6,148 nt of DNA from F23-B02 sp963590435 (GCA_963590435.1 CAVAPG010000099.1:1-6148); one strand, 5' to 3'. Positions 1 to 5,853 are shown, numbered from the stretch's first letter. The notes: generated by a model from the sequence alone, not told the origin. Made by a program: numbers and translations.

Positions 1-259
1 CCTTGAGGCCGTAGGTTGTGCTGTCGCCTATAAATACCATCTTGGAGATGTACTCATCGCCTGCGTCGGCAGTCTCTCCAAGCTCGACAGAGCTCGGTTC
101 GGTGCTGTTATCCGGCTCGGCGCTCGGGGCGACGGTGTTCACTGCAGGGGGATTACCCGTTTCCTCCGGCTGCTGCTCCTCATCATCTTTTCCGCATGCG
201 CACAGCAGGCACAAAACGAGCATTATCGCCGAGATGAGGGCTATATATTTCTTTTTCAT
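1..259 (-). CDS. SGNH/GDSL-hydrolase-like lipoprotein, N-terminal part (3' end off the window)
   Basis: Minus-strand gene starting at ATG 259-257 and still open at base 1, giving 86 residues. The start is supported by GAGGTG at 270-265, five bases upstream, and by a promoter at 296-324. Residues 1-21 form a lipoprotein signal peptide: MKKK, a hydrophobic stretch, then the lipobox LCAC with the lipidated cysteine at 22. Residues 24-70 are a linker rich in E, P, S, T and N, typical of surface lipoproteins. Residues 75-84 read MVFIGDSTTY, matching block I (GDS) of SGNH/GDSL hydrolases, in which the serine (80 here) is the nucleophile. The remaining catalytic blocks lie outside the window. Its likely place is the outer face of the cytoplasmic membrane. 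From the family, it could be an esterase or acyl-hydrolase; the substrate cannot be told. It is divergent from a surface-polymer operon, so a role in trimming acyl groups from envelope polymers is conceivable but unproven. Confidence 0.85.
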   Translation of the reverse strand, partial: MKKKYIALISAIMLVLCLLCACGKDDEEQQPEETGNPPAVNTVAPSAEPDNSTEPSSVELGETADAGDEYISKMVFIGDSTTYGLK

Positions 260-295
260 TTTTTCACCTCATGTTATCTTTTTTGAAGTCTGTTG

Positions 296-324
296 ATTAT
301 ACCATAGAAGCCACGCCACTTCAA
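296..324 (-). promoter_or_regulatory. Extended -10 promoter for the minus-strand lipoprotein gene
   Basis: Read on the minus strand: a -35 box TTGAAG at 324-319 (4 of 6 to consensus), a 17-bp spacer, and a perfect -10 box TATAAT at 301-296 preceded by TGG, which makes an extended -10. The start point would fall near 289, leaving a leader of about 30 bases before the ATG at 259 that contains GAGGTG at 270-265. This is a housekeeping sigma-70/SigA-type promoter by pattern only. Confidence 0.75.
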
Positions 325-417
325 GAACTAAGAAATTAATTCCAGATTATTTCACTGCGGCTTTATAAAAAAATATATCTTAGGCTACACGCATTCCTCA
401 CTTTTAAAATAATTGAA

Positions 418-446
418 TTGCTAAAACGGGTTATATATAGTATAAT
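418..446 (+). promoter_or_regulatory. SigA-type promoter of the surface-polymer operon
   Basis: A -35 box TTGCTA at 418-423 (4 of 6 to consensus), a 17-bp spacer and a perfect -10 box TATAAT at 441-446. The expected start point is near 453, giving a leader of about 38 bases before the GTG start at 491. The two divergent -10 boxes are about 140 bp apart, with an A/T-rich stretch between them (365-379 and 401-415). I see no clear operator dyad between them. Confidence 0.75.
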
Positions 447-490
447 AGTTTGATTTTCCGGCATAAGTATTAACAAGGAGTATTGACAAA

Positions 491-1702
491 GTGAGAGTAG
501 CTGTTATTTTGCTGCGCTGGGTTATGAACTTCATATATTTCTTCCTGAAGTTTTTCCCGACCGACAAAAACAAGGTTTTATTCCTCAGCCGTCAGTCGAA
601 CACCGTGACGGAGGACATAGAATTCCTGAGCAGCCGGCTTAAGGAGCTTAAACCGGAGGCTGAAATTATAATCATAACAAAACGCGCCGACAAGGGCTTT
701 AAAAACATGCTCGATTATGCGGTCGTCACCCTCAAGAGCATGTATCATCTTGCAACGGCGAGGGTATGCGTGCTCGATTCCTACTGGCCGGCGGTGTCCG
801 TGCTGCACCACAAAAAGCAGCTTGCCGTTATCCAGATGTGGCACGCAATGGGCAAGATAAAAAAATCCGGCTATCAGTCGCTCGGCAAGAAGTTCGGGCG
901 CAGCGACATGATCGCGCGCGAGATGCGCATGCACCGCAATTACGACGTTGTCATTGCCGGAGGAAGGGCCTTCAACCCCTTCTACTGTGCGTCCTTCGGC
1001 GTCAAGTCGGATATACTTTACAATGTCGGTCTGCCGAGGATGGACAGTCTGCGCGAGGGTCAGGAAGAGGCTCGGCGGCAGTTTTTTGAAGCCTACCCCA
1101 AGCTCAAGGGCAAGAAGATTATTCTCTACGCGCCGACCTTCCGCAAGGGTCATGTTCTTGACCCCGAGGCTCTCGTGGAGGCATTTAATTTTGACGGCAG
1201 TCAGGTTCTCGTCGTGAAGAGGCATCCCAACCAGCTGCTTAATTACGAAACGCTCTCGCCGGCTATAACCTGCTATAAGGTTCCGACATCGACGGTGCTC
1301 TCGGTGTGCGACTGCGTGATAACCGACTATTCGGCGATAACCATCGAGGCCGCGCTGCTTGGCAAGCCGGTTTACTTCTATCTTTTCGACTACGATGACT
1401 ATCTTGAGCACAACGGGCTGAACGTCAAGCTTTTTGAGGAGTTCCCCGACTGCATATTCCGCGACCCCGAGGAGCTTGTTGCCGCGATTGAAAGCGGCAG
1501 ATATGACAAGGAAAACTATGCGCGTTTCTGCCGGAAGTATCTGCCCGATCTTTCCGGACGCGCTACCGACAAAATTGCCGGACTTATAATCGACTGTATG
1601 GAGAAGGATAAACATGATGCGATTTCTCAGAGCATTGCTCGCCAAAATAAAATTGATGGTGCTGTGGATAACGAGGATACTGTTTGCACCAAATCACTTT
1701 AA
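491..1702 (+). CDS. CDP-glycerol:poly(glycerophosphate) glycerophosphotransferase family protein (TagB/TagF-like)
   Basis: A 403-residue enzyme of the Glyphos_transf (PF04464) family, which transfers glycerol-phosphate from CDP-glycerol to a lipid-linked acceptor at the inner face of the membrane. The conserved motifs are visible: QMWHAMG at 115-121 (His118), LYAPTFRKG at 212-220, VKRHP at 242-246 (His245), and CDCVITDYSAITIEA at 273-287 followed by GKPVYFYLFD. In characterised TagF-type enzymes the histidines of the WH and RHP motifs are required for activity. Residues 4-23 are hydrophobic and aromatic and may help membrane attachment. The length fits single-domain TagB-like enzymes rather than the longer TagF polymerases. 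GTG 491 is chosen because AAGGAG lies at 475-480; the first internal ATG (524) has no ribosome site. The last ~28 residues lie beyond the conserved domain and overlap the next gene. Priming versus polymerising, and glycerol versus ribitol, cannot be decided. Confidence 0.92.
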   Translation: MRVAVILLRWVMNFIYFFLKFFPTDKNKVLFLSRQSNTVTEDIEFLSSRLKELKPEAEIIIITKRADKGFKNMLDYAVVTLKSMYHLATARVCVLDSYWPAVSVLHHKKQLAVIQMWHAMGKIKKSGYQSLGKKFGRSDMIAREMRMHRNYDVVIAGGRAFNPFYCASFGVKSDILYNVGLPRMDSLREGQEEARRQFFEAYPKLKGKKIILYAPTFRKGHVLDPEALVEAFNFDGSQVLVVKRHPNQLLNYETLSPAITCYKVPTSTVLSVCDCVITDYSAITIEAALLGKPVYFYLFDYDDYLEHNGLNVKLFEEFPDCIFRDPEELVAAIESGRYDKENYARFCRKYLPDLSGRATDKIAGLIIDCMEKDKHDAISQSIARQNKIDGAVDNEDTVCTKSL

Positions 1703-2663
1703 GCTTCCGCTGCACACAAGGCTTTACTACTGCATATTCGGCGGCTATATGGTCGACCAGGCGGCACTGTATGACTTCAAGCACAATGACAAAAAGCAGT
1801 ATCTGTCCGAATTTGACTGGTACCGCTCGCGCAAGATAAACGGCATATACAGTGAGATGCTCAACAACAAGGTCGTTTTCACGCAGATAATCGAGCGCTA
1901 CTGCAAAACGCCGGAGATATACTGCATCAAGAGAAAGACTCGCCTTGCCGGCATGAACGGCAGAGTTATCGGCGAATACGATGACCTCATCAAGCTTCTG
2001 TACGAGGTCGGTGCATATGTTATAAAGCCCGTACACGCCGGCAAGGGCAACGGCGTTTTCGTCGTGCGATACAACGGCCACGGCATAATCTGCAATGACG
2101 AGCCCGTCACGGAAAGTGAGCTTAAGGATCTTCTGCAGACGCGCAGAGAATGGCTCATCTGCGCCTATGCACATCAGGCGGAATATCTCAACAAAATTTA
2201 CGCCAACAGTGCAAACACCCTGCGCATGATAGTGCTCAGAAACGCCGAGACGAAGGAATTTGAGCTGTGCTTTGCCGTACAGCGCATCGGTGCTGACTGG
2301 ACAGGCTCTGTCGATAACGGCAGCCGCGGCGGCTTGGTCGCCAATGTCGATATAGAAACGGGCAAAATGAGCTATGCACGCACACTGCATAATCTGACCG
2401 TTTACCGCACGCATCCCGACAGCAACGCGCAGATAGAGGGTGCGGTTATCCCGAATTGGGATAATATAAAAGCCTCGGTTCTGGATGTCAGCCGCAATTT
2501 CCCGTATCTGGACATAATCGCATGGGACATACTGCCCACGGACGACGGCTTTACCGTTATCGAGGCGAACACCTCCTCGGGCGTCAATATAATCCAGCTC
2601 TGGGGACCTCAGCGTTACGGCAGGCTCGGCGACTTCTACCGCGAACATAATATAATAAAATGA
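1614..2663 (+). CDS. Sugar-transfer-associated ATP-grasp family protein
   Basis: 349 residues with the features of the ATP-grasp family seen in polysaccharide loci (ATPgrasp_ST, PF14397). Visible parts: an N-terminal basic/hydrophobic segment (3-25); the nucleotide-binding lysine region YVIKPVHAGKGNGV at 135-148; NTLRMIVL at 201-208; the glycine-rich GSVDNGSRGGLVANVD at 231-246; and the C-terminal metal-binding stretch AWDILPTDDGFTVIEANTSSG at 303-323, where acidic and Asn residues normally hold Mg-ATP. By family logic it would ligate a carboxylate to an amine or hydroxyl through an acyl-phosphate; the substrates are unknown. The start is ATG 1614 or the adjacent ATG 1617, with GAGAAGGA at 1601-1608 (spacing 5 or 8 bases). 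It overlaps the preceding gene by 89 bases and the next by 4, so translation is probably coupled. It is cytoplasmic or membrane-associated. Confidence 0.88.
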   Translation: MMRFLRALLAKIKLMVLWITRILFAPNHFKLPLHTRLYYCIFGGYMVDQAALYDFKHNDKKQYLSEFDWYRSRKINGIYSEMLNNKVVFTQIIERYCKTPEIYCIKRKTRLAGMNGRVIGEYDDLIKLLYEVGAYVIKPVHAGKGNGVFVVRYNGHGIICNDEPVTESELKDLLQTRREWLICAYAHQAEYLNKIYANSANTLRMIVLRNAETKEFELCFAVQRIGADWTGSVDNGSRGGLVANVDIETGKMSYARTLHNLTVYRTHPDSNAQIEGAVIPNWDNIKASVLDVSRNFPYLDIIAWDILPTDDGFTVIEANTSSGVNIIQLWGPQRYGRLGDFYREHNIIK

Positions 2664-3277
2664 GATATGTCATAATGGCCGACGGCAAGGGCAGCCGCTG
2701 GAATAATTTCATGGGGCATAAAAAGCATGAGATAAGCGTCGGCGGTGAAACGCTGCTTGAGCGCACCGTGCGCCTTGTCCGTGAGAGCGACAGCGATGCC
2801 GATGTGATAATAACCTCGCACGATGAGAGCATAAATATACCCGGTGCGCGCCGCTACGAGCCGAAGAATAATATTCTGGAGATAGACCGCTTCACTGCCG
2901 AGCTTATAGGCGATGATATATGCTTTCTCTACGGCGATGTGCTCTATTCCGTGGACGCGATAAGAACAATCATATCGCATCGGTCAGCTCAGCCGCTGCT
3001 GTTTTTCGGAAGCGATAAGAGTATATGCGCGGTGCTTATAGAAAACGGCGAGCTGTTCCGCTCGCTGTATCTTGAGGTGCGGCGGCGTTTTACCGACGGC
3101 GAGATTGCCGAGTGCAAGGGCTGGCAGGTGTATCATCTCTATGCCGGACTTCCCCTTGAGGGGCGCGAGACGGGCAAAAGCTATGTTCTGCTCGACTCGT
3201 TTACGCGCGACTTCAACTCACCCGAGGACTATCTCGGCTTCATTTCCACCGGCGGCAATGTTCAAAAAAATATGTAG
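2660..3277 (+). CDS. Nucleotidyltransferase, GT-A/MobA-like NTP transferase
   Basis: 205 residues, a compact sugar- or alcohol-phosphate nucleotidyltransferase fold. The N-terminal signature MADGKGSRW (6-14) is the NTP-binding GxGxR loop. HKKHEISVGGETLLER (20-35) corresponds to the usual KPLLPVGGxPLLE region, with a lysine contacting phosphate. FLYGDVLYS (89-97) contains the metal-binding Asp93, and DFNSPEDY (184-191) resembles the conserved D-N/T-P-E-D near the C-terminus. The family makes NDP-sugars, CDP-alcohols or CMP derivatives. Which one is made here is unclear; TarI/IspD-like, LicC-like and hexose-1-phosphate types are all possible. It is not the HxGH-type cytidylyltransferase TagD. 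The second motif is divergent: HKKHEI replaces the usual KPL. The start codon overlaps the upstream stop (ATGA at 2660-2663), so the gene is translationally coupled to the ATP-grasp gene. The first transcriptional block may end after it. Confidence 0.85.
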   Translation: MRYVIMADGKGSRWNNFMGHKKHEISVGGETLLERTVRLVRESDSDADVIITSHDESINIPGARRYEPKNNILEIDRFTAELIGDDICFLYGDVLYSVDAIRTIISHRSAQPLLFFGSDKSICAVLIENGELFRSLYLEVRRRFTDGEIAECKGWQVYHLYAGLPLEGRETGKSYVLLDSFTRDFNSPEDYLGFISTGGNVQKNM

Positions 3278-3297
3278 AATTATAAATAAAGCTGTGC

Positions 3298-3303
3298 TAT
3301 AAT
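3298..3303 (+). promoter_or_regulatory. Candidate internal extended -10 promoter upstream of the exporter genes
   Basis: A perfect TATAAT preceded by TGC (3295-3297) forms an extended -10 element. The -35 position at 17 bp spacing (TAGAAT, 3275-3280) is poor, which is tolerated with an extended -10. The start point would be near 3310, inside the 5' arm of the hairpin described next, and would leave a leader of about 75 bases before the permease ATG at 3386. Confidence 0.5.
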
Positions 3304-3307
3304 GGCG

Positions 3308-3332
3308 CGACAGTGTGTTTTCACCGCTGTCG
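3308..3332 (+). promoter_or_regulatory. Upstream hairpin in the leader of the exporter genes (possible antiterminator)
   Basis: Bases 3308-3317 pair with 3322-3332. CGACAGTG (3308-3315) faces CGCTGTCG (3325-3332) with one T-G wobble. The stem then continues as TG (3316-3317) with CA (3322-3323) across a bulged C3324, closing on a TTTT loop. The stem is good but is not followed directly by T residues, so it does not look like a terminator. Its 3' arm is shared with the terminator-like hairpin at 3324-3345, so only one of the two can form at a time. A transcript starting at the internal promoter near 3310 would lack the outer two pairs. Confidence 0.5.
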
Positions 3333-3360
3333 GCTAAAGGCACGGTTTTTATTTTTCTTT
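3323..3360 (+). terminator. Terminator-like hairpin with T-rich tail ahead of the permease gene (possible attenuator)
   Basis: CCG (3324-3326) pairs with CGG (3343-3345). After a bulged C3327, TGTC (3328-3331) pairs with GGCA (3339-3342), including one T-G wobble. The loop is GGCTAAA. The stem is followed immediately by TTTTTATTTTTC, the normal pattern of an intrinsic terminator. It could simply end the first three-gene block. Because a promoter-like element lies upstream and the permease Shine-Dalgarno AAGGAG (3368-3373) is just downstream, it could instead act as an attenuator. The stem is only 7 bp with a bulge, so strength is uncertain. Confidence 0.5.
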
Positions 3361-3385
3361 ATATTTCAAGGAGAACAGACGTTTT

Positions 3386-4153
3386 ATGAATTCGGACAAG
3401 GCTAACCACCGTTTCCTGCTTTCTGAGCTTATAAGGCGAGACTTTATAAAAAAATATAAGCGGACGACCTTCGGCATACTCTGGAGCGCGCTTTCGCCGC
3501 TGCTGCTTCTGCTTACGATGGATGTAATATTCGGAACGTTTTTCGGACGCAACATGCCGCACTATACAATATATCTTTTCTGCGGTCTGCTCCTGTTTAA
3601 TTACTTTTCGTCGGCGACGAGAAGCGCGATGCGCGTGCTTTACGACAATGCACAGATATACAGCAAGGTTCCCGTTCCCAAGCACTATTTCCTCGTTTCG
3701 CATTCGGCGGCGCAGGCGATTGACTTTGCTGTTTCGCTGGTCGTGTTCTTCGTTTTTGTCGCCATAGACGGAATCAGCTTCCACTGGCGCTTTCTCTGTC
3801 TGCTGTATCCCATCGTCTGCCTTTATTTCATAAACCTCGGCATAGGCATGTTTTTGAGCACGCTCTATATCTTTTTCCGCGATGTGAGCTACCTCTGGCC
3901 CGTCATAACGAGAATAATCATGTACGCCTCTGCAATATTCTACGATCCGACGATACTGCCCGGCATCATGCGCAGACTGCTCAACTGCAATCCTCTGTAT
4001 ATGTGCATCAGCTATTTCCGCCAGCTGATAATAAATTCGACCATACCGGGCCCGTCAACGCATCTGGTCATGTTCGCAATGGCGGCAGGCTGCGCCTTCC
4101 TCGGCTGGTTTACCTATCACATCGCGCGCGATAAAATCGCGCTGTACGTGTAA
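3386..4153 (+). CDS. ABC-2 type polysaccharide/teichoic acid exporter permease (TagG/Wzm-like)
   Basis: 255 residues, the usual size of the family (ABC2_membrane, PF01061). It would form a homodimeric membrane channel that, with the ATPase encoded next, moves a lipid-linked polymer across the cytoplasmic membrane. The N-terminal cytoplasmic helix carries the typical RRDFIKKYKRTTFGILWSAL (17-36) leading into the first membrane span. Six spans are predictable at about 29-50, 60-78, 107-127, 135-157, 168-186 and 226-244. The family landmarks FFRDVSYLWP (163-172) and NPLY (202-205) with the following FRQLI are present. The ATG at 3386 has AAGGAG at 3368-3373, a rather long 12-base spacing, and no better start is seen. 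It lies 108 bp after the nucleotidyltransferase, behind a promoter-like and terminator-like leader, and 16 bp before the ATPase gene. TagG and O-antigen Wzm permeases are not separable by sequence alone; the ATPase partner favours TagG. Confidence 0.9.
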   Translation: MNSDKANHRFLLSELIRRDFIKKYKRTTFGILWSALSPLLLLLTMDVIFGTFFGRNMPHYTIYLFCGLLLFNYFSSATRSAMRVLYDNAQIYSKVPVPKHYFLVSHSAAQAIDFAVSLVVFFVFVAIDGISFHWRFLCLLYPIVCLYFINLGIGMFLSTLYIFFRDVSYLWPVITRIIMYASAIFYDPTILPGIMRRLLNCNPLYMCISYFRQLIINSTIPGPSTHLVMFAMAAGCAFLGWFTYHIARDKIALYV

Positions 4154-4160
4154 GGGGGGG
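4154..4160 (+). promoter_or_regulatory. Seven-G tract serving as the ribosome binding site of the ATPase gene
   Basis: The only purine-rich sequence ahead of ATG 4170 is AAGGGGGGG at 4152-4160, which begins within the permease stop codon TAA (4151-4153) and leaves a 9-base spacer. The Shine-Dalgarno is therefore a homopolymer of seven G rather than AGGAGG. Slippage in this run would change ribosome-site spacing without touching either protein. Confidence 0.6.
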
Positions 4161-4169
4161 TGTGCACTG

Positions 4170-5618
4170 ATGGATGGAAACAAGGTTTTGGTCCTCGATG
4201 ACGTTTCGGTGCGCTACCGCAAGCAGGACTCCCGCTCGACGGCAGATATAATAAAGCGCATACTCGGCAAAAGCCCCAGGAACAACGAGTTCTGGGCGCT
4301 CAAGAATATATCCTTCAGCCTCGAAAAGGGCGACATGCTCGGCGTTGTCGGCAAAAACGGTGCAGGCAAATCCACGATGATGAAGGCCATAAGCGGAACG
4401 CTGACTCCCGCCTCGGGCACGATAGAGAAAACCGGCAAAATCTGCGCCCTGCTTGAGCTCGGCACGGGCTTTGACCGTGAAATGACCGTCAGGGAAAATG
4501 TCTATCTGCGCGGCGCCTTCATGGGCTATGATAAGGAATTTATCGACTCGAAATACGCTGAGATAATCGACTTTGCGCAGATGCGCGAATTTCAGAACAG
4601 TCCGTTCCGCACGCTCTCAAGCGGCATGAAGAGCCGAATCGCGTTTGCAATAGCGAGCATGATTCAGCCCGATATAATAATTTTAGACGAGATATTCGCT
4701 GTCGGCGACGGCGAGTTCCGCAAGAAAAGCCAGCAGAAAATGCAGAGCATCATCGACGACGGAGATACGACGGCGCTCATGGTGTCCCACTCGCTGCAGG
4801 CCGTCAGATCGCAGTGCAATAAGGTCCTGTGGCTTGACAAGGGCCGCATGGTCATGTTCGGCGACCCGAACACAGTCTGCGATGAGTATGCAAAATATCT
4901 CAACACCGGCAAGCTGCCGCAGACCGAATCGCTTGCCAGAACTCATGAAAACCCACACAACAAGCTCAAGAAAAACACCGGCAAGCGCATAGCCACGGCG
5001 GCGGTCTATTTCATGCTGATGCTCGCCGCGATAGTCGGCTGCTTCGTCTGGTCGCAGTACGACCTGCTCAAATCGTATCTGCTTGCGCAGAGTCTTACAA
5101 CGGAGCAGATTACAAACGAGGCCGCAAATTACCACCGTCAGATTGAGCGTCTGCTCGGGGTCGACACCATACGATGGGACGAGCAGATATTCACCGAGGG
5201 CGCACAGCGCATAATCAATGATGAAGCGACATACACCGACATCGCCAAGGAGGTCCTGCTTCAAGCAGGCGACCTGAGCCGCGAGCAGTACAAAAAAGCT
5301 CTTGCCGCGGCAGAGATTGAGGCGATTAAGTATTCGCACATGGCGCGTCTTGACATCCTTGTTGCACAGATGCGCGAGGAATTCGAAGCTCAGCCCGAGG
5401 GAAAATACCGCAGTCTTATGGTGTATGCCTACACCAATTGCGACAGATTCTATGACCTTGAGGAGTCCTGCGAGGACGATCTGCAGGAGGTAATTGAGGA
5501 GATACGCGCCTTCCAGCGCAAGGCAGGCGAATCCGAGGAGCTTGCCGATCAGGTCTGGAACGCATATAAATCGGAAAAATCCTACCTTCTGGCGTACTAC
5601 TGCGTAAAGCTGAGATAA
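4170..5618 (+). CDS. Teichoic acid/polysaccharide export ABC ATPase with C-terminal membrane anchor and outer domain (TagH-like)
   Basis: 482 residues. Residues 1-245 are the nucleotide-binding domain: Walker A GKNGAGKST at 61-69 (Lys67), the LELGTGFD region at 95-102 typical of Wzt/TagH proteins, signature LSSGM at 149-153, Walker B IIILDE at 169-174, D-loop AVGD at 177-180 and switch His207. A basic linker (264-273) precedes one hydrophobic span at about 275-295. With positive residues on the inside, the remaining ~185 residues should be extracytoplasmic. That part is acidic, predicted helical, and carries three cysteines (424, 434, 478). ATPase plus single span plus outer domain is the arrangement of B. 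subtilis TagH, and unlike O-antigen Wzt, which has a soluble carbohydrate-binding domain. I recognise neither an SH3 domain nor a sugar-binding fold in the tail. It would energise export with the permease encoded 16 bp upstream. Only a weak hairpin without a T-run follows the stop codon. Confidence 0.9.
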   Translation: MDGNKVLVLDDVSVRYRKQDSRSTADIIKRILGKSPRNNEFWALKNISFSLEKGDMLGVVGKNGAGKSTMMKAISGTLTPASGTIEKTGKICALLELGTGFDREMTVRENVYLRGAFMGYDKEFIDSKYAEIIDFAQMREFQNSPFRTLSSGMKSRIAFAIASMIQPDIIILDEIFAVGDGEFRKKSQQKMQSIIDDGDTTALMVSHSLQAVRSQCNKVLWLDKGRMVMFGDPNTVCDEYAKYLNTGKLPQTESLARTHENPHNKLKKNTGKRIATAAVYFMLMLAAIVGCFVWSQYDLLKSYLLAQSLTTEQITNEAANYHRQIERLLGVDTIRWDEQIFTEGAQRIINDEATYTDIAKEVLLQAGDLSREQYKKALAAAEIEAIKYSHMARLDILVAQMREEFEAQPEGKYRSLMVYAYTNCDRFYDLEESCEDDLQEVIEEIRAFQRKAGESEELADQVWNAYKSEKSYLLAYYCVKLR

Positions 5619-5703
5619 GATAAATGCAAAGCAGAACGGCAAGGGTGATGCCCACCCACTTATCTCCCCTGTCAAATAAAGCGGCAGAGTAAAAGCTATG
5701 CCC
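5619..5703. other. Gene-free spacer with a degenerate relative of the repeat's left flank
   Basis: No gene is supported here. Bases about 5632-5671 resemble 5967-6007: CAGA-CGGCAAG-GT, then CCCACC, then CTCCCCTGT, with substitutions and a one-base shift. In this copy the match breaks off after CTCCCCTGT, and 5672-5703 is unrelated sequence before the first full repeat. This looks like a decayed or rearranged part of a longer repeat unit. Confidence 0.5.
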
Positions 5704-5853
5704 TTGGCTCCCCTGTGTAAGGGGAGCTGTCATGCGTGAGCATGACTGAGGGGTTGCCGTATTTGCTACGCAGTCAGATATACCGCGCATCAGCCTTAGT
5801 CTGCAACCCCACCACCGCAAGCGGTCCCCCTCCCCTTACACAGGGGAGGCAAT
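5704..5853. repeat. Palindromic MITE-like interspersed repeat, copy 1
   Basis: A 150-bp element with 23-bp terminal inverted repeats (5704-5726 and 5830-5852, 22 of 23 matching). Each end is itself a hairpin: CTCCCC-TGTGTAA-GGGGAG on the left and its mirror on the right. Inside lie a perfect 7-bp hairpin GTCATGC/GCATGAC (5729-5746, loop GTGA), an 8-bp long-range pairing GGGGTTGC (5750-5757) with GCAACCCC (5803-5810), and a small dyad ACCGCAAGCGGT (5814-5825). The inverted match may extend three or four bases outward with a mismatch (GCCCTTG against GCCATTG). It has no transposase gene, and I see no convincing target-site duplication. The core 5759-5802 is unlike that of copy 2. It could be a non-autonomous mobile element, a structured-RNA repeat, or both. 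Confidence 0.8.

Noticed and set aside
18..296. Plus-strand frame of 92 codons at the left edge
   Set aside because: It is antisense to the lipoprotein, which has a promoter, ribosome site, lipobox and GDS motif; the serine-rich plus-strand product is a shadow.
766..1217. Overlapping plus-strand frames inside the glycerophosphotransferase gene
   Set aside because: They are alternative frames of a conserved gene, rich in Arg/Ser/Pro, without ribosome sites or recognisable domains.
578..1645. Long open frame on the minus strand (355 codons) opposite the glycerophosphotransferase gene
   Set aside because: It is fully antisense to a gene with clear family motifs, shows no recognisable domain, and such mirror frames are expected from this codon usage.
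1584..2648. Long minus-strand frame (354 codons) opposite the ATP-grasp gene
   Set aside because: The plus strand has the ATP-grasp motifs, a good ribosome site and operon overlaps; the minus frame has no family features.
5643..5657. GGGTG/CACCC hairpin as the operon terminator
   Set aside because: The stem is only 5 bp and no T-run follows, so it does not meet the pattern of an intrinsic terminator.
4683..5675. Minus-strand frame of 330 codons opposite the ATPase gene
   Set aside because: Opposite strand encodes Walker B, switch His and the membrane anchor; the antisense product has no credible motifs and lies in the codon shadow of the real gene.
5704..5853. Insertion sequence with transposase
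   Set aside because: The element has inverted ends but is 150 bp and encodes no transposase; no target-site duplication could be confirmed.
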